In this document: positions 42,278 to 50,994 of the stretch, piece by piece | How the letters are laid out: every line of letters begins with the position of its first letter | Numbering within the stretch: the stretch's first letter is position 1 | Assembly: GCF_900258475.1 (NCBI RefSeq) | Contig: NZ_LT984887.1 | Location: 1,312,306-1,376,305 of the forward strand | Length of the DNA: 64,000 bases | From: Anaerococcus sp. Marseille-P3915 | GTDB lineage: Bacteria > Bacillota > Clostridia > Tissierellales > Peptoniphilaceae | Reading direction: 5' to 3' | Notes under the pieces: generated by a model | The model's input: only the letters and a program-made list of their open reading frames with translations | Database searches by the model: none | Told to the model about the DNA's origin: nothing | Position numbers and translations under genes: made by a program

Positions 42278-43487
42278 ATTTTTTGTTTCCTATTTCTTTT
42301 ACAAGTTCTGTTAGAGCCTTTAGGAATTGATTATCTTTGGTAAAATCATTTTCGTTTAGGTCTAAATCTTGGTTTTTATTTTCTACTTCTACATCAGGTT
42401 TAACACCAATTTTGTTGATTTTTTCGCCATTTGGTGTCTTGTATTCGCTAATTGTAATCTTTGCACCAGCGCCATTATCTAGTGGGAATATCTTTTGAAC
42501 TACTCCCTTACCAAATGATTTTTCTCCAACTATCTTAGCCCTTCCCCTATCTTTAAAGGCACCTGCTAGGATTTCTGAAGCTGAAGCTGAGTTTTCGTTT
42601 ATTAGGGTAACCATTGGAATATCGTCAAATTCTTTATCTGACTTCTCGCTTACGACATTGCCATCCTTATCTTCTGTGGTTACTACTACTCCCTCATCAA
42701 GGAAGGTATCTGCTATATTTAGGCAAACATCTAGGGCACCGCCCGGATTATTTCTTAAATCTAAGATAAGACCTTGGATTCCTTCATTTTTAAGCTTGGC
42801 ATATTGGTCTTTGAAATCATCCCAAGTTACATCGTCAAAGGCAGTTAATCTTAAGTAGCCAATCTTTGTTCCCTTTAAATCTAGGGTTTGAGACTTGACT
42901 GTATCTACTTTCACATCACGTCTTTCAACTTCCACATCAATTTCTTCGCCCTTTGGATTTTCTTCACTTACTCTTAAAAGCTTAAGCTTCACCTTTGAGC
43001 CAGCTTCACCTCTAATTAGGGCAACAGCCTCTTCAAGTTCACTACCTGCGAAGTCTTTGCCTTCGACAGCTTTTATAAAATCACCTGATTTTAGGCCAGC
43101 TTCTTGGGCAGGAGAACCTTCAAATACTTGGATAACCTTGATAAGGCCTTCTTTAGAATTAGAGACACTTATGCCGATACCCTTATATCTGCCATCAAGA
43201 TTTTCCATAAGCTTAGCAAATTCTTCCTTTGGATAATAAGCTGTATAAGGATCACCAAGGTTTGCAAACATCCCCTTTAGGCTGCCTTCATAAAGCTTAT
43301 TCTCATCATAATCAAAAAGGAAATTTCTATCAAGCAATTCCTTAAGAGAAGCCATCTCACTTGTCAATTGCCTTGACTTAATATTTCCCTTAGCGCCCAT
43401 ATCCATATTTGTTCCTAGCATAAATCCTGCAAAGCCAATGCCAGCTATTAGGCACAGACTTAAGATAAATTTACCTATTTTTTTCAT
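42276..43487 (-). CDS. S41-family carboxy-terminal processing protease (CtpA type)
   Basis: 403 residues: N-terminal signal/anchor (about 7-28), then a PDZ domain (about 90-180, RYKGIGISVSNS...GSPAQEAGLKSGDFIKAV) and the S41 catalytic core with Ser in INENSASASEILAGAF and Lys in VGEKSFGKGVVQ. Enzymes of this type cleave secreted or membrane proteins at their C-termini outside the membrane. Single gene with its own terminator. Confidence 0.93.
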   Translation of the reverse strand: MKKIGKFILSLCLIAGIGFAGFMLGTNMDMGAKGNIKSRQLTSEMASLKELLDRNFLFDYDENKLYEGSLKGMFANLGDPYTAYYPKEEFAKLMENLDGRYKGIGISVSNSKEGLIKVIQVFEGSPAQEAGLKSGDFIKAVEGKDFAGSELEEAVALIRGEAGSKVKLKLLRVSEENPKGEEIDVEVERRDVKVDTVKSQTLDLKGTKIGYLRLTAFDDVTWDDFKDQYAKLKNEGIQGLILDLRNNPGGALDVCLNIADTFLDEGVVVTTEDKDGNVVSEKSDKEFDDIPMVTLINENSASASEILAGAFKDRGRAKIVGEKSFGKGVVQKIFPLDNGAGAKITISEYKTPNGEKINKIGVKPDVEVENKNQDLDLNENDFTKDNQFLKALTELVKEIGNKK

Positions 43488-43573
43488 ATTTTTTCCTTTC
43501 TAATAGGACCTTCCTATTCACTAATACTAATATTATATCACAAAAGCCTTAGCTAGCACTAATAATTTGCTAA

Positions 43574-43598
43574 GAAAAAAGCCAGAGCTGGCCTGGCG
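43574..43598 (-). terminator. Terminator of the alanine symporter gene
   Basis: On the minus strand GCCAG, loop, CTGGC followed by T6, about 10 bases after the stop. Confidence 0.8.
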
Positions 43599-43607
43599 CA
43601 TTATTTT

Positions 43608-45020
43608 CTATTTCCAATAATCTAGTTTGCTTTCATCTAGGCCTATATTTTTTGCCATAAATACCGGCTCTTGGCCTTTGCTTCTTTGATCTATATAATC
43701 ATTTAAGGCTTTTATAGATATACCACCCAAAAGCAAAATTGAGGATATATTGATTATTGTCATAATTCCCATAAGTAGGTCTGCAAAGTTCCAAACAAAT
43801 TTCATTTCCATACCTGCACCTACAAAAATAACAAGGCTTGCTATAAGTCTAAAGCAAATCATGACATATTTATTCGGAGTCTTCTTAAATAAATATGAAA
43901 GACAAGAATCACAATAGTAAAGATTGCCCAAAAGGGTTGTAAAGGCAAAAAGGGCAAGGGATACAGTTATAAAAATATTGCCGTAAGATCCAAATACAGT
44001 TGCTAAGGATTTTTGCACTAGAGGCGAACCAGCAAGTTCTTCTGTTGGAACAACACCTGATACAAGAGACATAAAGGCTGTAGCTGTACATATTACAAGG
44101 GTATCAAGAAAGACAGAAATCATCTGTACAAGGCCTTGCTTTACAGGATGGCTTACTACAGCACTTGCTGCAGCATTTGGCGCTGATCCCATACCAGCTT
44201 CGTTTGAATAAAGACCTCTCTTAATTCCCTCTACAAGAGCAGAACCTGCCACACCACCAAAGATCGCCTCAAAATTGAAAGCATCTTCTATAATTAGCCT
44301 AAACATGGCTGGGATATTTGAAAAATTAATAACAATCATTACAAGTGACATTAATACATAAATTAAGCCCATAAAAGGAACAATAAATGATGTAAACTTT
44401 ATAATCCTCTTACCACCACCAAGTATGCAATAAGCTGCAACTAGGGCTAATATTCCTCCAATAAGCCAAGGAGTAGTATTTTTGTCATAAAAACCATAGG
44501 CCCTGAAGGATTGTTGGAGGTTAAAGGATGCAAGCATATTAAAGCCCAAGGCATAGGTCATAATCAAGGCAATAGCAAAGATTACGCCAAGTTTTCTAGA
44601 GCCAAGTCCCTTTTCAATATAATAAGAAGGTCCACCATAAGAAGTGCCATCATCAGACCTTCTCTTATAAATTTGGGCAAGGGTTGATTCGATAAAGGCT
44701 GAAGCTCCACCAATTATGGCAATAATCCACATCCAAAATACAGCACCAGGCCCTCCAAAGCAGATGGCATTGGCCACCCCTACGATATTTCCCGTACCAA
44801 CACGAGAAGCAGTTGAAACCATAAGGGCCTGAAAGCTTGAAATATCCCCATCATGCTCAGGTTTTTCTACAATTACCTTAAAGGCATCGCCAAGCAGTCT
44901 AAATTGAATAAAGCCACTTCTAAAGGTAAAATAAAGGCCAGTTGCTAATAAAATTACAATTAAGATTGGATAATACAAATATCCGTTGATTGTCGATATA
45001 AGGTTATCTATAAAACTCAT
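43608..45020 (-). CDS. AGCS-family sodium:alanine/glycine symporter
   Basis: 470 residues with about 10-11 membrane helices. Family signatures include TASRVGTGNIVGVANAI (residues about 72-88), GGPGAVFWMW and GLYSNEAGMGSAPNAAAS. Imports alanine or glycine with sodium. Long leader from a near-consensus promoter, with its own terminator. Confidence 0.93.
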   Translation of the reverse strand: MSFIDNLISTINGYLYYPILIVILLATGLYFTFRSGFIQFRLLGDAFKVIVEKPEHDGDISSFQALMVSTASRVGTGNIVGVANAICFGGPGAVFWMWIIAIIGGASAFIESTLAQIYKRRSDDGTSYGGPSYYIEKGLGSRKLGVIFAIALIMTYALGFNMLASFNLQQSFRAYGFYDKNTTPWLIGGILALVAAYCILGGGKRIIKFTSFIVPFMGLIYVLMSLVMIVINFSNIPAMFRLIIEDAFNFEAIFGGVAGSALVEGIKRGLYSNEAGMGSAPNAAASAVVSHPVKQGLVQMISVFLDTLVICTATAFMSLVSGVVPTEELAGSPLVQKSLATVFGSYGNIFITVSLALFAFTTLLGNLYYCDSCLSYLFKKTPNKYVMICFRLIASLVIFVGAGMEMKFVWNFADLLMGIMTIINISSILLLGGISIKALNDYIDQRSKGQEPVFMAKNIGLDESKLDYWK

Positions 45021-45106
45021 AAAATTCCTTTCAAATTCAAACCAATTTACAATTGATCTTTAGGTCGTTCATTCACTAATCTACTATAGTGAAGCAACTC
45101 CTTTTT

Positions 45107-45135
45107 ATTTTACTTTTATATGAATAATAAGTCAA
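45107..45135 (-). promoter_or_regulatory. Promoter of the alanine symporter gene
   Basis: On the minus strand TTGACT (45130-45135), 17 bases, TAAAAT (45107-45112). The leader then contains a TTCACTA/TTAGTGAA hairpin about 45 bases before the gene's start region; the remaining bases to 45243 hold nothing clear. Confidence 0.78.
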
Positions 45136-45243
45136 GATTACTAATAGATGTGCTTACTACAAATTAGAATAAGTCTGAATAATAGATATTTATAGCAAAT
45201 AAAATAACAAAATAATTAATATATATGAAAATATTTGAATAAT

Positions 45244-45281
45244 AAAAACAGGATGGCTTATATTATTATAAAGCTATCCTG
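45244..45281 (-). terminator. Terminator of the pilin-sortase operon
   Basis: On the minus strand CAGGATAGCTTTATA pairs with TATAAGCCATCCTG (one mismatch), then TTTTTATT. Confidence 0.85.
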
Positions 45282-45313
45282 CCTTTTAAATTTATTTAAA
45301 ATTTTTAAGAATT

Positions 45314-46195
45314 TTACAAAGTTGCCCTTATTCTCTTTGCAAATCTTCTTAGGGTGTAGATGAAGCCTATACTTCCTAGTATCGCTCCAATAAGTGTAGC
45401 TATTTTGCTGATTTTTACGAGCTTGTCGCCTTTTTCATCTTGGTTTTGGCTTGCTTTTAGGCTGCCATCTGAAAGTTTAAATTCTTCTGCTGGCCCTGAT
45501 TCATCTCTAATAGCATTTACAAGGAGCCTGTCAGGTCTTGGTGGTAAAAATGGTGAACATGTCAAAAGTGTTATCATGTCCATATCTTCTCTTGGGGCAA
45601 GCTTATCCCAATCATATGGTCCTATAACTTCCTTATCGCTAACCACATATCTCATGGTTTGATTGGCTCTTTCGATGTAGATGTAGTCGCCTTGTTCTAG
45701 CTCATCTACATATAAAAACATAGTATCGCCCCACCAGCCCCTGTGGCCTGCTATGGCGCATCTTGTGCCCTTGCCACCTAACGGTATGGCTGTGCCTGCT
45801 ACCTGGGCTACTCCCCTTGAAATATGCTCTTTTGTGGCATCTAAATATAGGGGAAGGTATTTATCAAGTTTTGGTATAGATAGGTAGGCAAAAGGTGTGT
45901 TTGTTTTTGTGAACATATCATAGCCATTTTCATAATCATCTGTTGTAAAAGGGTCTTGGACGCTCATATCAGAGTTCTTGATTATTTCGTTATAGGCTAG
46001 GGCCTTTTTGTTTTCTTCATCGATTTTCTCCTGACTCTTTTCTGCCTCTTGTTTTTCGAAAGTCTTTTTGGCAGAAGAAGCGCTAATATCGTGGTATGAC
46101 CTGAGTATTAGGGGACTAGTCAAGAGGGCCAGCCCAACTAAAATAAAGATATATCCTAAAAATGATTTCTTAGTTAGTTTTATTTCTTTCTTCAA
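45314..46195 (-). CDS. Class C sortase, divergent copy
   Basis: 293 residues with N-terminal and C-terminal membrane helices (about 14-31 and 265-284). Catalytic His in AGHRGWWGD, Cys in LLTCSPFLPP and Arg in RPDRLLVN are present, and a class C lid motif DPF (in SVQDPFTTD). It is less like the other two sortases here than they are to each other, so it may have a different substrate or step. The start is TTG with GGAG ten bases upstream, overlapping the previous sortase by 26 bases. Confidence 0.87.
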   Translation of the reverse strand: MKKEIKLTKKSFLGYIFILVGLALLTSPLILRSYHDISASSAKKTFEKQEAEKSQEKIDEENKKALAYNEIIKNSDMSVQDPFTTDDYENGYDMFTKTNTPFAYLSIPKLDKYLPLYLDATKEHISRGVAQVAGTAIPLGGKGTRCAIAGHRGWWGDTMFLYVDELEQGDYIYIERANQTMRYVVSDKEVIGPYDWDKLAPREDMDMITLLTCSPFLPPRPDRLLVNAIRDESGPAEEFKLSDGSLKASQNQDEKGDKLVKISKIATLIGAILGSIGFIYTLRRFAKRIRATL

Positions 46196-47048
46196 TTTCT
46201 CTAAGCTCCTTACTTAAGTGGTCTGTTTTCTTCTTTTCTCTAAAGAGAGTTAGGGTTAGGAGAAGTATTATAGGTATCATTACTAAAACCATCCTAAAGA
46301 AATCAATCCTAGCCCTAGGTGTATTGGCTATACCATCATCAATAGCTGCCTGATAAGGAATCCTCTCCCCTCTGACTAAAAGCCTGTGGGAGTTGATCAT
46401 ATAGGGTGTACAAGTTAGAAGTGTAGCATAATCATGGCCTTCCACTACTAGAACCGGCTCAAAATTAGATGGTTCTACAACTTGGATTTTGTCTACCTTA
46501 TATACAATGGTTTCTTTGATATTTGTAATATAAAAAACATCTCCATAGGACATCTGATCAAGGTTTCTAAAAAGCTTGGCATTGGGTAAGCCCCTGTGAG
46601 CGGTGATGACTGTATGGGTAGACTTACCACCGATTGGAAGAGAAGTCCCCTCCAAGTGGCCTGCACCTTTTTGCAAAACATCTTCAGCAGATCCTGCACG
46701 AATAGGTATATCTACGCCGATCTTTGGAATATTGACATGGCCTACCATCTCTTCTACCTCAAGCATCCTGGCATATTCTACCCTAGCTGCCTTTTCTATG
46801 TCAGTATAAGGGTCTGCAAGCCTAGATGGGTCTAGGGTCCTGTTATAGGCTTCTGCAAGGGCCATCCTCTTATCCAGATTTTCTGGTGGGAGGGCCTTGG
46901 CCGCCTTAACGAAGGTTATAACCTCATCTTCCTTTTGAATTTCATAATATTTTTGACTTATCAAAGGATAGGAGAAAATCAAAAGACCTAAAAGAAAGAT
47001 GCCTACAAACATTAGCCTGTTAGGCTTTTTCTTTTTTGGATTAGTCAT
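46170..47048 (-). CDS. Class C sortase, second copy
   Basis: About 292 residues with N- and C-terminal membrane helices. Lid DPY (SRLADPYTD), His in TAHRGLPNAK, Cys in TLLTCTPYM and Arg in HRLLVRGERIPY make a complete class C active site for joining pilins. ATG 47048, six bases after GGAG, is chosen over upstream in-frame ATGs. It overlaps the next upstream sortase by eight bases, and is closely similar to it. Confidence 0.9.
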   Translation of the reverse strand: MTNPKKKKPNRLMFVGIFLLGLLIFSYPLISQKYYEIQKEDEVITFVKAAKALPPENLDKRMALAEAYNRTLDPSRLADPYTDIEKAARVEYARMLEVEEMVGHVNIPKIGVDIPIRAGSAEDVLQKGAGHLEGTSLPIGGKSTHTVITAHRGLPNAKLFRNLDQMSYGDVFYITNIKETIVYKVDKIQVVEPSNFEPVLVVEGHDYATLLTCTPYMINSHRLLVRGERIPYQAAIDDGIANTPRARIDFFRMVLVMIPIILLLTLTLFREKKKTDHLSKELREIEERNKTN

Positions 47049-48021
47049 AGTCATCTCCATCATCTGCCGCTAGATTATCAAAGAGGTCTCCCTGACTTTT
47101 TGCCTTTGGTTTTACAATTGTAAAGCCCTTCTTAGAAATCTCTGCAATCTTCTTAAAGTACTTCTTATTATCCCTTCTTAGCTTAAAGATTAGGATTATA
47201 AGGATAAGGATAAGGATAAGTGAAGCAAAGAAGAGGATTCTAAATATCCAGTTATTTCTGCTTTCTCTGATTAATTCCTCATCAACTGCTGGTACATAAG
47301 GCACCCTGTGGCCCCTTACAATAAGCCTGTGAGTGTTAATCATTATCGGCGTACATGTTAAAAGTGTCGCATAATCATGGCCTGGACTTATAAGAAGGTC
47401 ATCAAAGTTTGATGGCTCTATGACCTTAATTTGGTCTACCTGGTAGGCAATGATTCCCTCGATATTTTCTATATAGAATTTATCTCCTATCTCAAGCTGG
47501 TTAAGATGGGTAAAGAGGGTCGCTTCTGGAAGGCCTGAGTGGGCTGTGAGGACTGTGTGGGTGGAATTACCACCGATTGGAAGGGAAGTACCTTCCAAAT
47601 GGCCCACGCCCTTTTGAAGGATATCCTCGCTAGTACCTGCATAGATAGGGAGTTTTTGGTTAATCTTTGGTATATCAACAGTACCAATCATCTCCTCTAC
47701 TTCTAGCATCCTAGCATATTCCTTGCGGCCTTCTTCTTGTTTCTTACGGCTATAAGGGTCTGATGCAATCTTTCCTGACAAGGACTCGTTGAAGGCCTTG
47801 GCAAGGTTGATACGCCTGTCTATTTCCTTAGTATCAAGCTTTTTGGCACCTTCAGAGAAGCTTGTAACCTGCTCATTAGATTCTATACGATAATAGAGTC
47901 TAGAAATAAGCGGATACATCATAACCATAAAGCCTAATAAGAAGATAAGCCTAAATATCCATTTACCTTTCTTGGATTTTTTCTTATTTACTTTTTTTGC
48001 TTTTTTGTCTTTTTTCGCCAT
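47041..48021 (-). CDS. Class C sortase, pilin-proximal copy
   Basis: About 326 residues with a very basic N-terminus (Lys-rich, about 1-25), a membrane helix, class C lid DPY (IASDPYSR), His in TAHSGLPEAT, Cys in TLLTCTPIM, Arg in HRLIVRGHRVPY and a second membrane helix. It is the first sortase after the pilin gene and shares long stretches with the next (ARMLEVEEM, GHLEGTSLPIGG). ATG 48021 is chosen because GGA lies before it; the frame opens at 48036. Confidence 0.9.
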   Translation of the reverse strand: MAKKDKKAKKVNKKKSKKGKWIFRLIFLLGFMVMMYPLISRLYYRIESNEQVTSFSEGAKKLDTKEIDRRINLAKAFNESLSGKIASDPYSRKKQEEGRKEYARMLEVEEMIGTVDIPKINQKLPIYAGTSEDILQKGVGHLEGTSLPIGGNSTHTVLTAHSGLPEATLFTHLNQLEIGDKFYIENIEGIIAYQVDQIKVIEPSNFDDLLISPGHDYATLLTCTPIMINTHRLIVRGHRVPYVPAVDEELIRESRNNWIFRILFFASLILILILIILIFKLRRDNKKYFKKIAEISKKGFTIVKPKAKSQGDLFDNLAADDGDDYD

Positions 48022-48039
48022 TGTTTTTCCATTCATAAA

Positions 48040-48074
48040 AGAGGGGCGTAAGCCATCTGACTTAGAGCCCCTCT
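48040..48074 (-). terminator. Hairpin between pilin and sortase genes
   Basis: AGAGGGGC and GCCCCTCT form a perfect 8-bp stem with a long loop, then TTTATG on the minus strand. Probably a partial terminator that makes pilin mRNA more abundant than sortase mRNA. Confidence 0.65.
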
Positions 48075-48111
48075 AATAGATTATAAAGAAGATTACTCTT
48101 AAGTAAATCTA

Positions 48112-49911
48112 CTATGCTATTCTAGGTTTTTCTGCTGACCTGACTAATTTTACACCAGTTATTAAGAGTATTAGGCCAATAACAGCCATAATTAAAATTC
48201 TAATATCACCAGTCTTGACAATAGGTCCTCTTATAATCTTATTCACACCTGTAGGTGTGTAATCTGTTGTAACTGTGTTTCTTGTTATTTTTGTGGTTGG
48301 TTTTTCAGTTGTGATTGTAACATTTGGATAGTTCTTTATGAAAATTGCCGCTTGTGAATCACTTCCAGCCTTAATTGTAAATTTGATAGGTTGACTTTCT
48401 GGATTAAATCCTGTAGGAGCTTTTACCTCTCTTAGGGCATAGTCTCCATATTCAAGGTCGCTTACAGAAAATTCTCCCTTATCATTTGAAGTTACCTGAT
48501 AATTTTTGCCATCTCTTTGAACTGTCACATATTCTCCATTTACAATCTTTTGTACTTGGAAAACAGCTCCGCCAAGTCTTTTGGCCTTGTCGGTATTATC
48601 AGTTTTGACAAATTTATAGCCACCTTTTGTAACTACGACATCTGAGTGTATCTTAGCATTAGGTACAGTTAAATAAGGTTGATTATCTTTCGTAATCATC
48701 TTACCTTCTTTATAAGTAAACTCGTACTTTTTGTCTGTATCAGGCTTATAACCTTCAGGAGCCTTTGTCTCTTTGAAATAATATTCGCCATCTGGCAAAC
48801 CTTCTACAAAGATAGAACCTTGTCCAGCTGTGCTTACTAATTCTAAATCGCCCTTTTCATCATAGGCATATTCACCCTTAGCATTTAATTTGAATTTTAC
48901 AGGGTTATTATCCTTTTTAAACAATTTAAATTCAGCAGCATTTAAGTATTCGCCTGACTTATCATCTACTTTTTTAAGAAGTGGGTATCTTTTGTTTTTA
49001 ACTTTCACTTCTCCTGAACCAGGTTTAAATGGATCGGTTACTTTTCCAATATTATCTTTATTTTCATAACCTGCAGGAGCAGTTACTTCTTCAAATATAA
49101 ATTCACCTTCAGGTAAATTTTCAACAGTCAAACTTCCATTGTCCCAAGTTGTTAAAATACTTTCAAGATTAGAAGTAGGATCATAAGTATAAGATCCTTT
49201 TGCTATTTCCTTAACTGCAACAGGAGTTTTTTTATCTCCTTCTTTTTTATAAAGTTTAAATTCTGCCTTGTTTAGCTTCTTGTTGGGATTATCTTGGTCA
49301 ACCTTGATTAAAGTTATTGAAGTTTCCGGGTTTTTGACAGTTTTCTTCATATTAACTATCATAAGCCCATCTTCGACAGTCTTTGCTGAAACTTCTTCAA
49401 TAGTTGTTATCAATTTTTGATCATATTTATCTTTTGACTCATCTGTTTCTTTTATAAGATAGAAACCAGGCTCTAGATTTTCTAATACAATTTTTTCAAA
49501 GGTTCTTTCCTTATCAAACTTATCTTTGCTTAAAGTTTCGGTAAGTTTGCCATCATCATAAATTAGAGACTTATTTGATATAGTTCCCTTTCCAAGTTCT
49601 TTTTCAACCTCTGCCATAGGTAAGGCATGAAGTCTCTTTGCTACTTCCAAGTGATCTCTTTTTTCATAATCTTTTGGCAATTTAAAATATTTAACTTGCC
49701 TAGCATTTGCTTTTATGTCTTCTGTGTCGGATTTTCTATCATCAACATGGCTTATATTTAACTCAACCCTGTACTTTTTGTCGGTATTGGGTGGATTTGG
49801 CTTAGCTTCAGTTGATTTAGCAAAACTTTTTATACTAGGAATAAATATGCTAAGTACCATAATCAAAGGCAAAACTAGTCCTAGAATTTTATCTTTTACT
49901 ATCTTTTTCAT
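48112..49911 (-). CDS. Cell-wall-anchored pilin with SpaA-like domains
   Basis: 599 residues: signal peptide (about 1-32), an N-terminal domain (about 45-200), three SpaA/Cna-B-like repeats (about 203-318, 320-430, 440-540) beginning with a Lys strand (LIKVDQD, LLKKVDD, FVKTDNT) and ending in E-box motifs (FEEVTAPAGY, FKETKAPEGY, LREVKAPTGF), a Thr-rich stalk, sorting motif IVKTG (564-568) in place of LPxTG, a membrane helix and a basic tail. The Lys/Glu pairs predict intramolecular isopeptide bonds. With three class C sortases next, it is most likely a pilus backbone. I did not find a clean VYPK pilin motif; the KLPK at about residue 77 is a candidate for the linking lysine. Confidence 0.88.
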   Translation of the reverse strand: MKKIVKDKILGLVLPLIMVLSIFIPSIKSFAKSTEAKPNPPNTDKKYRVELNISHVDDRKSDTEDIKANARQVKYFKLPKDYEKRDHLEVAKRLHALPMAEVEKELGKGTISNKSLIYDDGKLTETLSKDKFDKERTFEKIVLENLEPGFYLIKETDESKDKYDQKLITTIEEVSAKTVEDGLMIVNMKKTVKNPETSITLIKVDQDNPNKKLNKAEFKLYKKEGDKKTPVAVKEIAKGSYTYDPTSNLESILTTWDNGSLTVENLPEGEFIFEEVTAPAGYENKDNIGKVTDPFKPGSGEVKVKNKRYPLLKKVDDKSGEYLNAAEFKLFKKDNNPVKFKLNAKGEYAYDEKGDLELVSTAGQGSIFVEGLPDGEYYFKETKAPEGYKPDTDKKYEFTYKEGKMITKDNQPYLTVPNAKIHSDVVVTKGGYKFVKTDNTDKAKRLGGAVFQVQKIVNGEYVTVQRDGKNYQVTSNDKGEFSVSDLEYGDYALREVKAPTGFNPESQPIKFTIKAGSDSQAAIFIKNYPNVTITTEKPTTKITRNTVTTDYTPTGVNKIIRGPIVKTGDIRILIMAVIGLILLITGVKLVRSAEKPRIA

Positions 49912-50049
49912 TCTTCCTCCTAGAATATAATCAGGCCTTTACTTCTTAATTCTTGCAATATATACTTACTTGGCCTTTTTAAGGAAATCTATATAAGTGT
50001 TTCTTATATATAATTCATATATAAATTTTTTCTCTTCTAATTACTCTTA

Positions 50050-50058
50050 TTATATCAC
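50050..50058 (-). promoter_or_regulatory. Extended -10 promoter of the pilin operon
   Basis: On the minus strand TGATATAAT, with a 7-4-7 perfect inverted repeat just upstream. The leader to the pilin ATG is about 130 bases and contains AGGCC/GGCCT arms that can form a long hairpin. Otherwise the gap from 49912 to 50158 is AT-rich with no gene. Confidence 0.6.
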
Positions 50059-50065
50059 ATTTATT

Positions 50066-50083
50066 TCAATAATACTATTGAAT
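50066..50083. repeat. Inverted repeat at the -35 position of the pilin promoter
   Basis: TTCAATA-ATAC-TATTGAA, perfect 7-bp arms, covering where a -35 box would be. A candidate regulator site for pilus expression. Confidence 0.45.
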
Positions 50084-50158
50084 TCAAGCAATTGTGACTT
50101 AATATAAAATTTTCTAAATATATTACAAATTTTATTAGTAAAATCTACAAATTTCCTA

Positions 50159-50187
50159 ACAAAAAAAGAAACCCATCACTGAGTTTC
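50159..50187 (-). terminator. Terminator of the glucan/ZIP operon
   Basis: On the minus strand GAAACTC, loop AGTGAT, GGGTTTC (one G-U), then T7; nine bases after the ZIP stop codon. Confidence 0.88.
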
Positions 50188-50195
50188 CTTATATT

Positions 50196-50990
50196 TTATC
50201 CGAGCATTACATCTAAGATCATCATTACTACAAAGCCTGCCGAAAAACCAAGGGTTCCTATGTTGGTGTGGCCTTCGCCCTCACCTGTTGCTTCTGGGAC
50301 TAGTTCTTCTACTACTACATACATCATGGCTCCTGCTGCGAAGGCTAGAAGATAAGGTAGGATTGGAACTAGGTAGTGGGATAGGATTATTGTTAGAATT
50401 GCTGCGATTGGCTCTACTGCACCTGAAAATATTCCCATTCCAAATGCCTTGTGTTTATTTACTCCTACTGCCCTTAGAGGCATTGATATGATGGCTCCTT
50501 CTGGGAAGTTTTGGATGGCTATTCCTATGGATAGGACTATGGCTCCTGCCATTGTCATGTGGGTATTGCCATAGAGGACTCCTGCAAATGATACTCCTAC
50601 TGCCATTCCCTCTGGTATATTATGTATGATTACTGCTAAAACCATCATAGTTGTTTTTCTGAGGCTTTCTGCCTTCATTCCTTCTGGATGGTCGCTATCT
50701 ATATGCTGGTGAGGGATTACGCTGTCTAAAAATAGGAGGAAGAAGATTCCTACAAGAAATCCTACTGCTGCTGGTATCCAGCTCATTTTTCCCATTTTAT
50801 CTTCTACCATGTCCATAGCTGGCATTATTAATGACCAGATTGAAGCTGCTACCATTACACCTGCGGCAAAGCCAGAAAGGCCCTTTTGGACCTTTTCTTT
50901 TAGCTCACCTTTCATGATGTAAACACAGGCAGCCCCTAAGCTTGTTCCTATGAAAGGGATCATTATCCCTAATATTACATCTTTATTCAT
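50196..50990 (-). CDS. ZIP-family metal transporter
   Basis: 264 residues with about eight membrane helices. Metal-site helices contain HNIPEGMAVGVSFAG (helix IV) and NFPEGAIISMPLR (helix V), diagnostic for ZIP/ZupT/GufA proteins that import zinc, iron or manganese. It lies four bases after glgP and shares its operon; no functional link is known. Confidence 0.9.
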   Translation of the reverse strand: MNKDVILGIMIPFIGTSLGAACVYIMKGELKEKVQKGLSGFAAGVMVAASIWSLIMPAMDMVEDKMGKMSWIPAAVGFLVGIFFLLFLDSVIPHQHIDSDHPEGMKAESLRKTTMMVLAVIIHNIPEGMAVGVSFAGVLYGNTHMTMAGAIVLSIGIAIQNFPEGAIISMPLRAVGVNKHKAFGMGIFSGAVEPIAAILTIILSHYLVPILPYLLAFAAGAMMYVVVEELVPEATGEGEGHTNIGTLGFSAGFVVMMILDVMLG

Positions 50991-50994
50991 AGTC

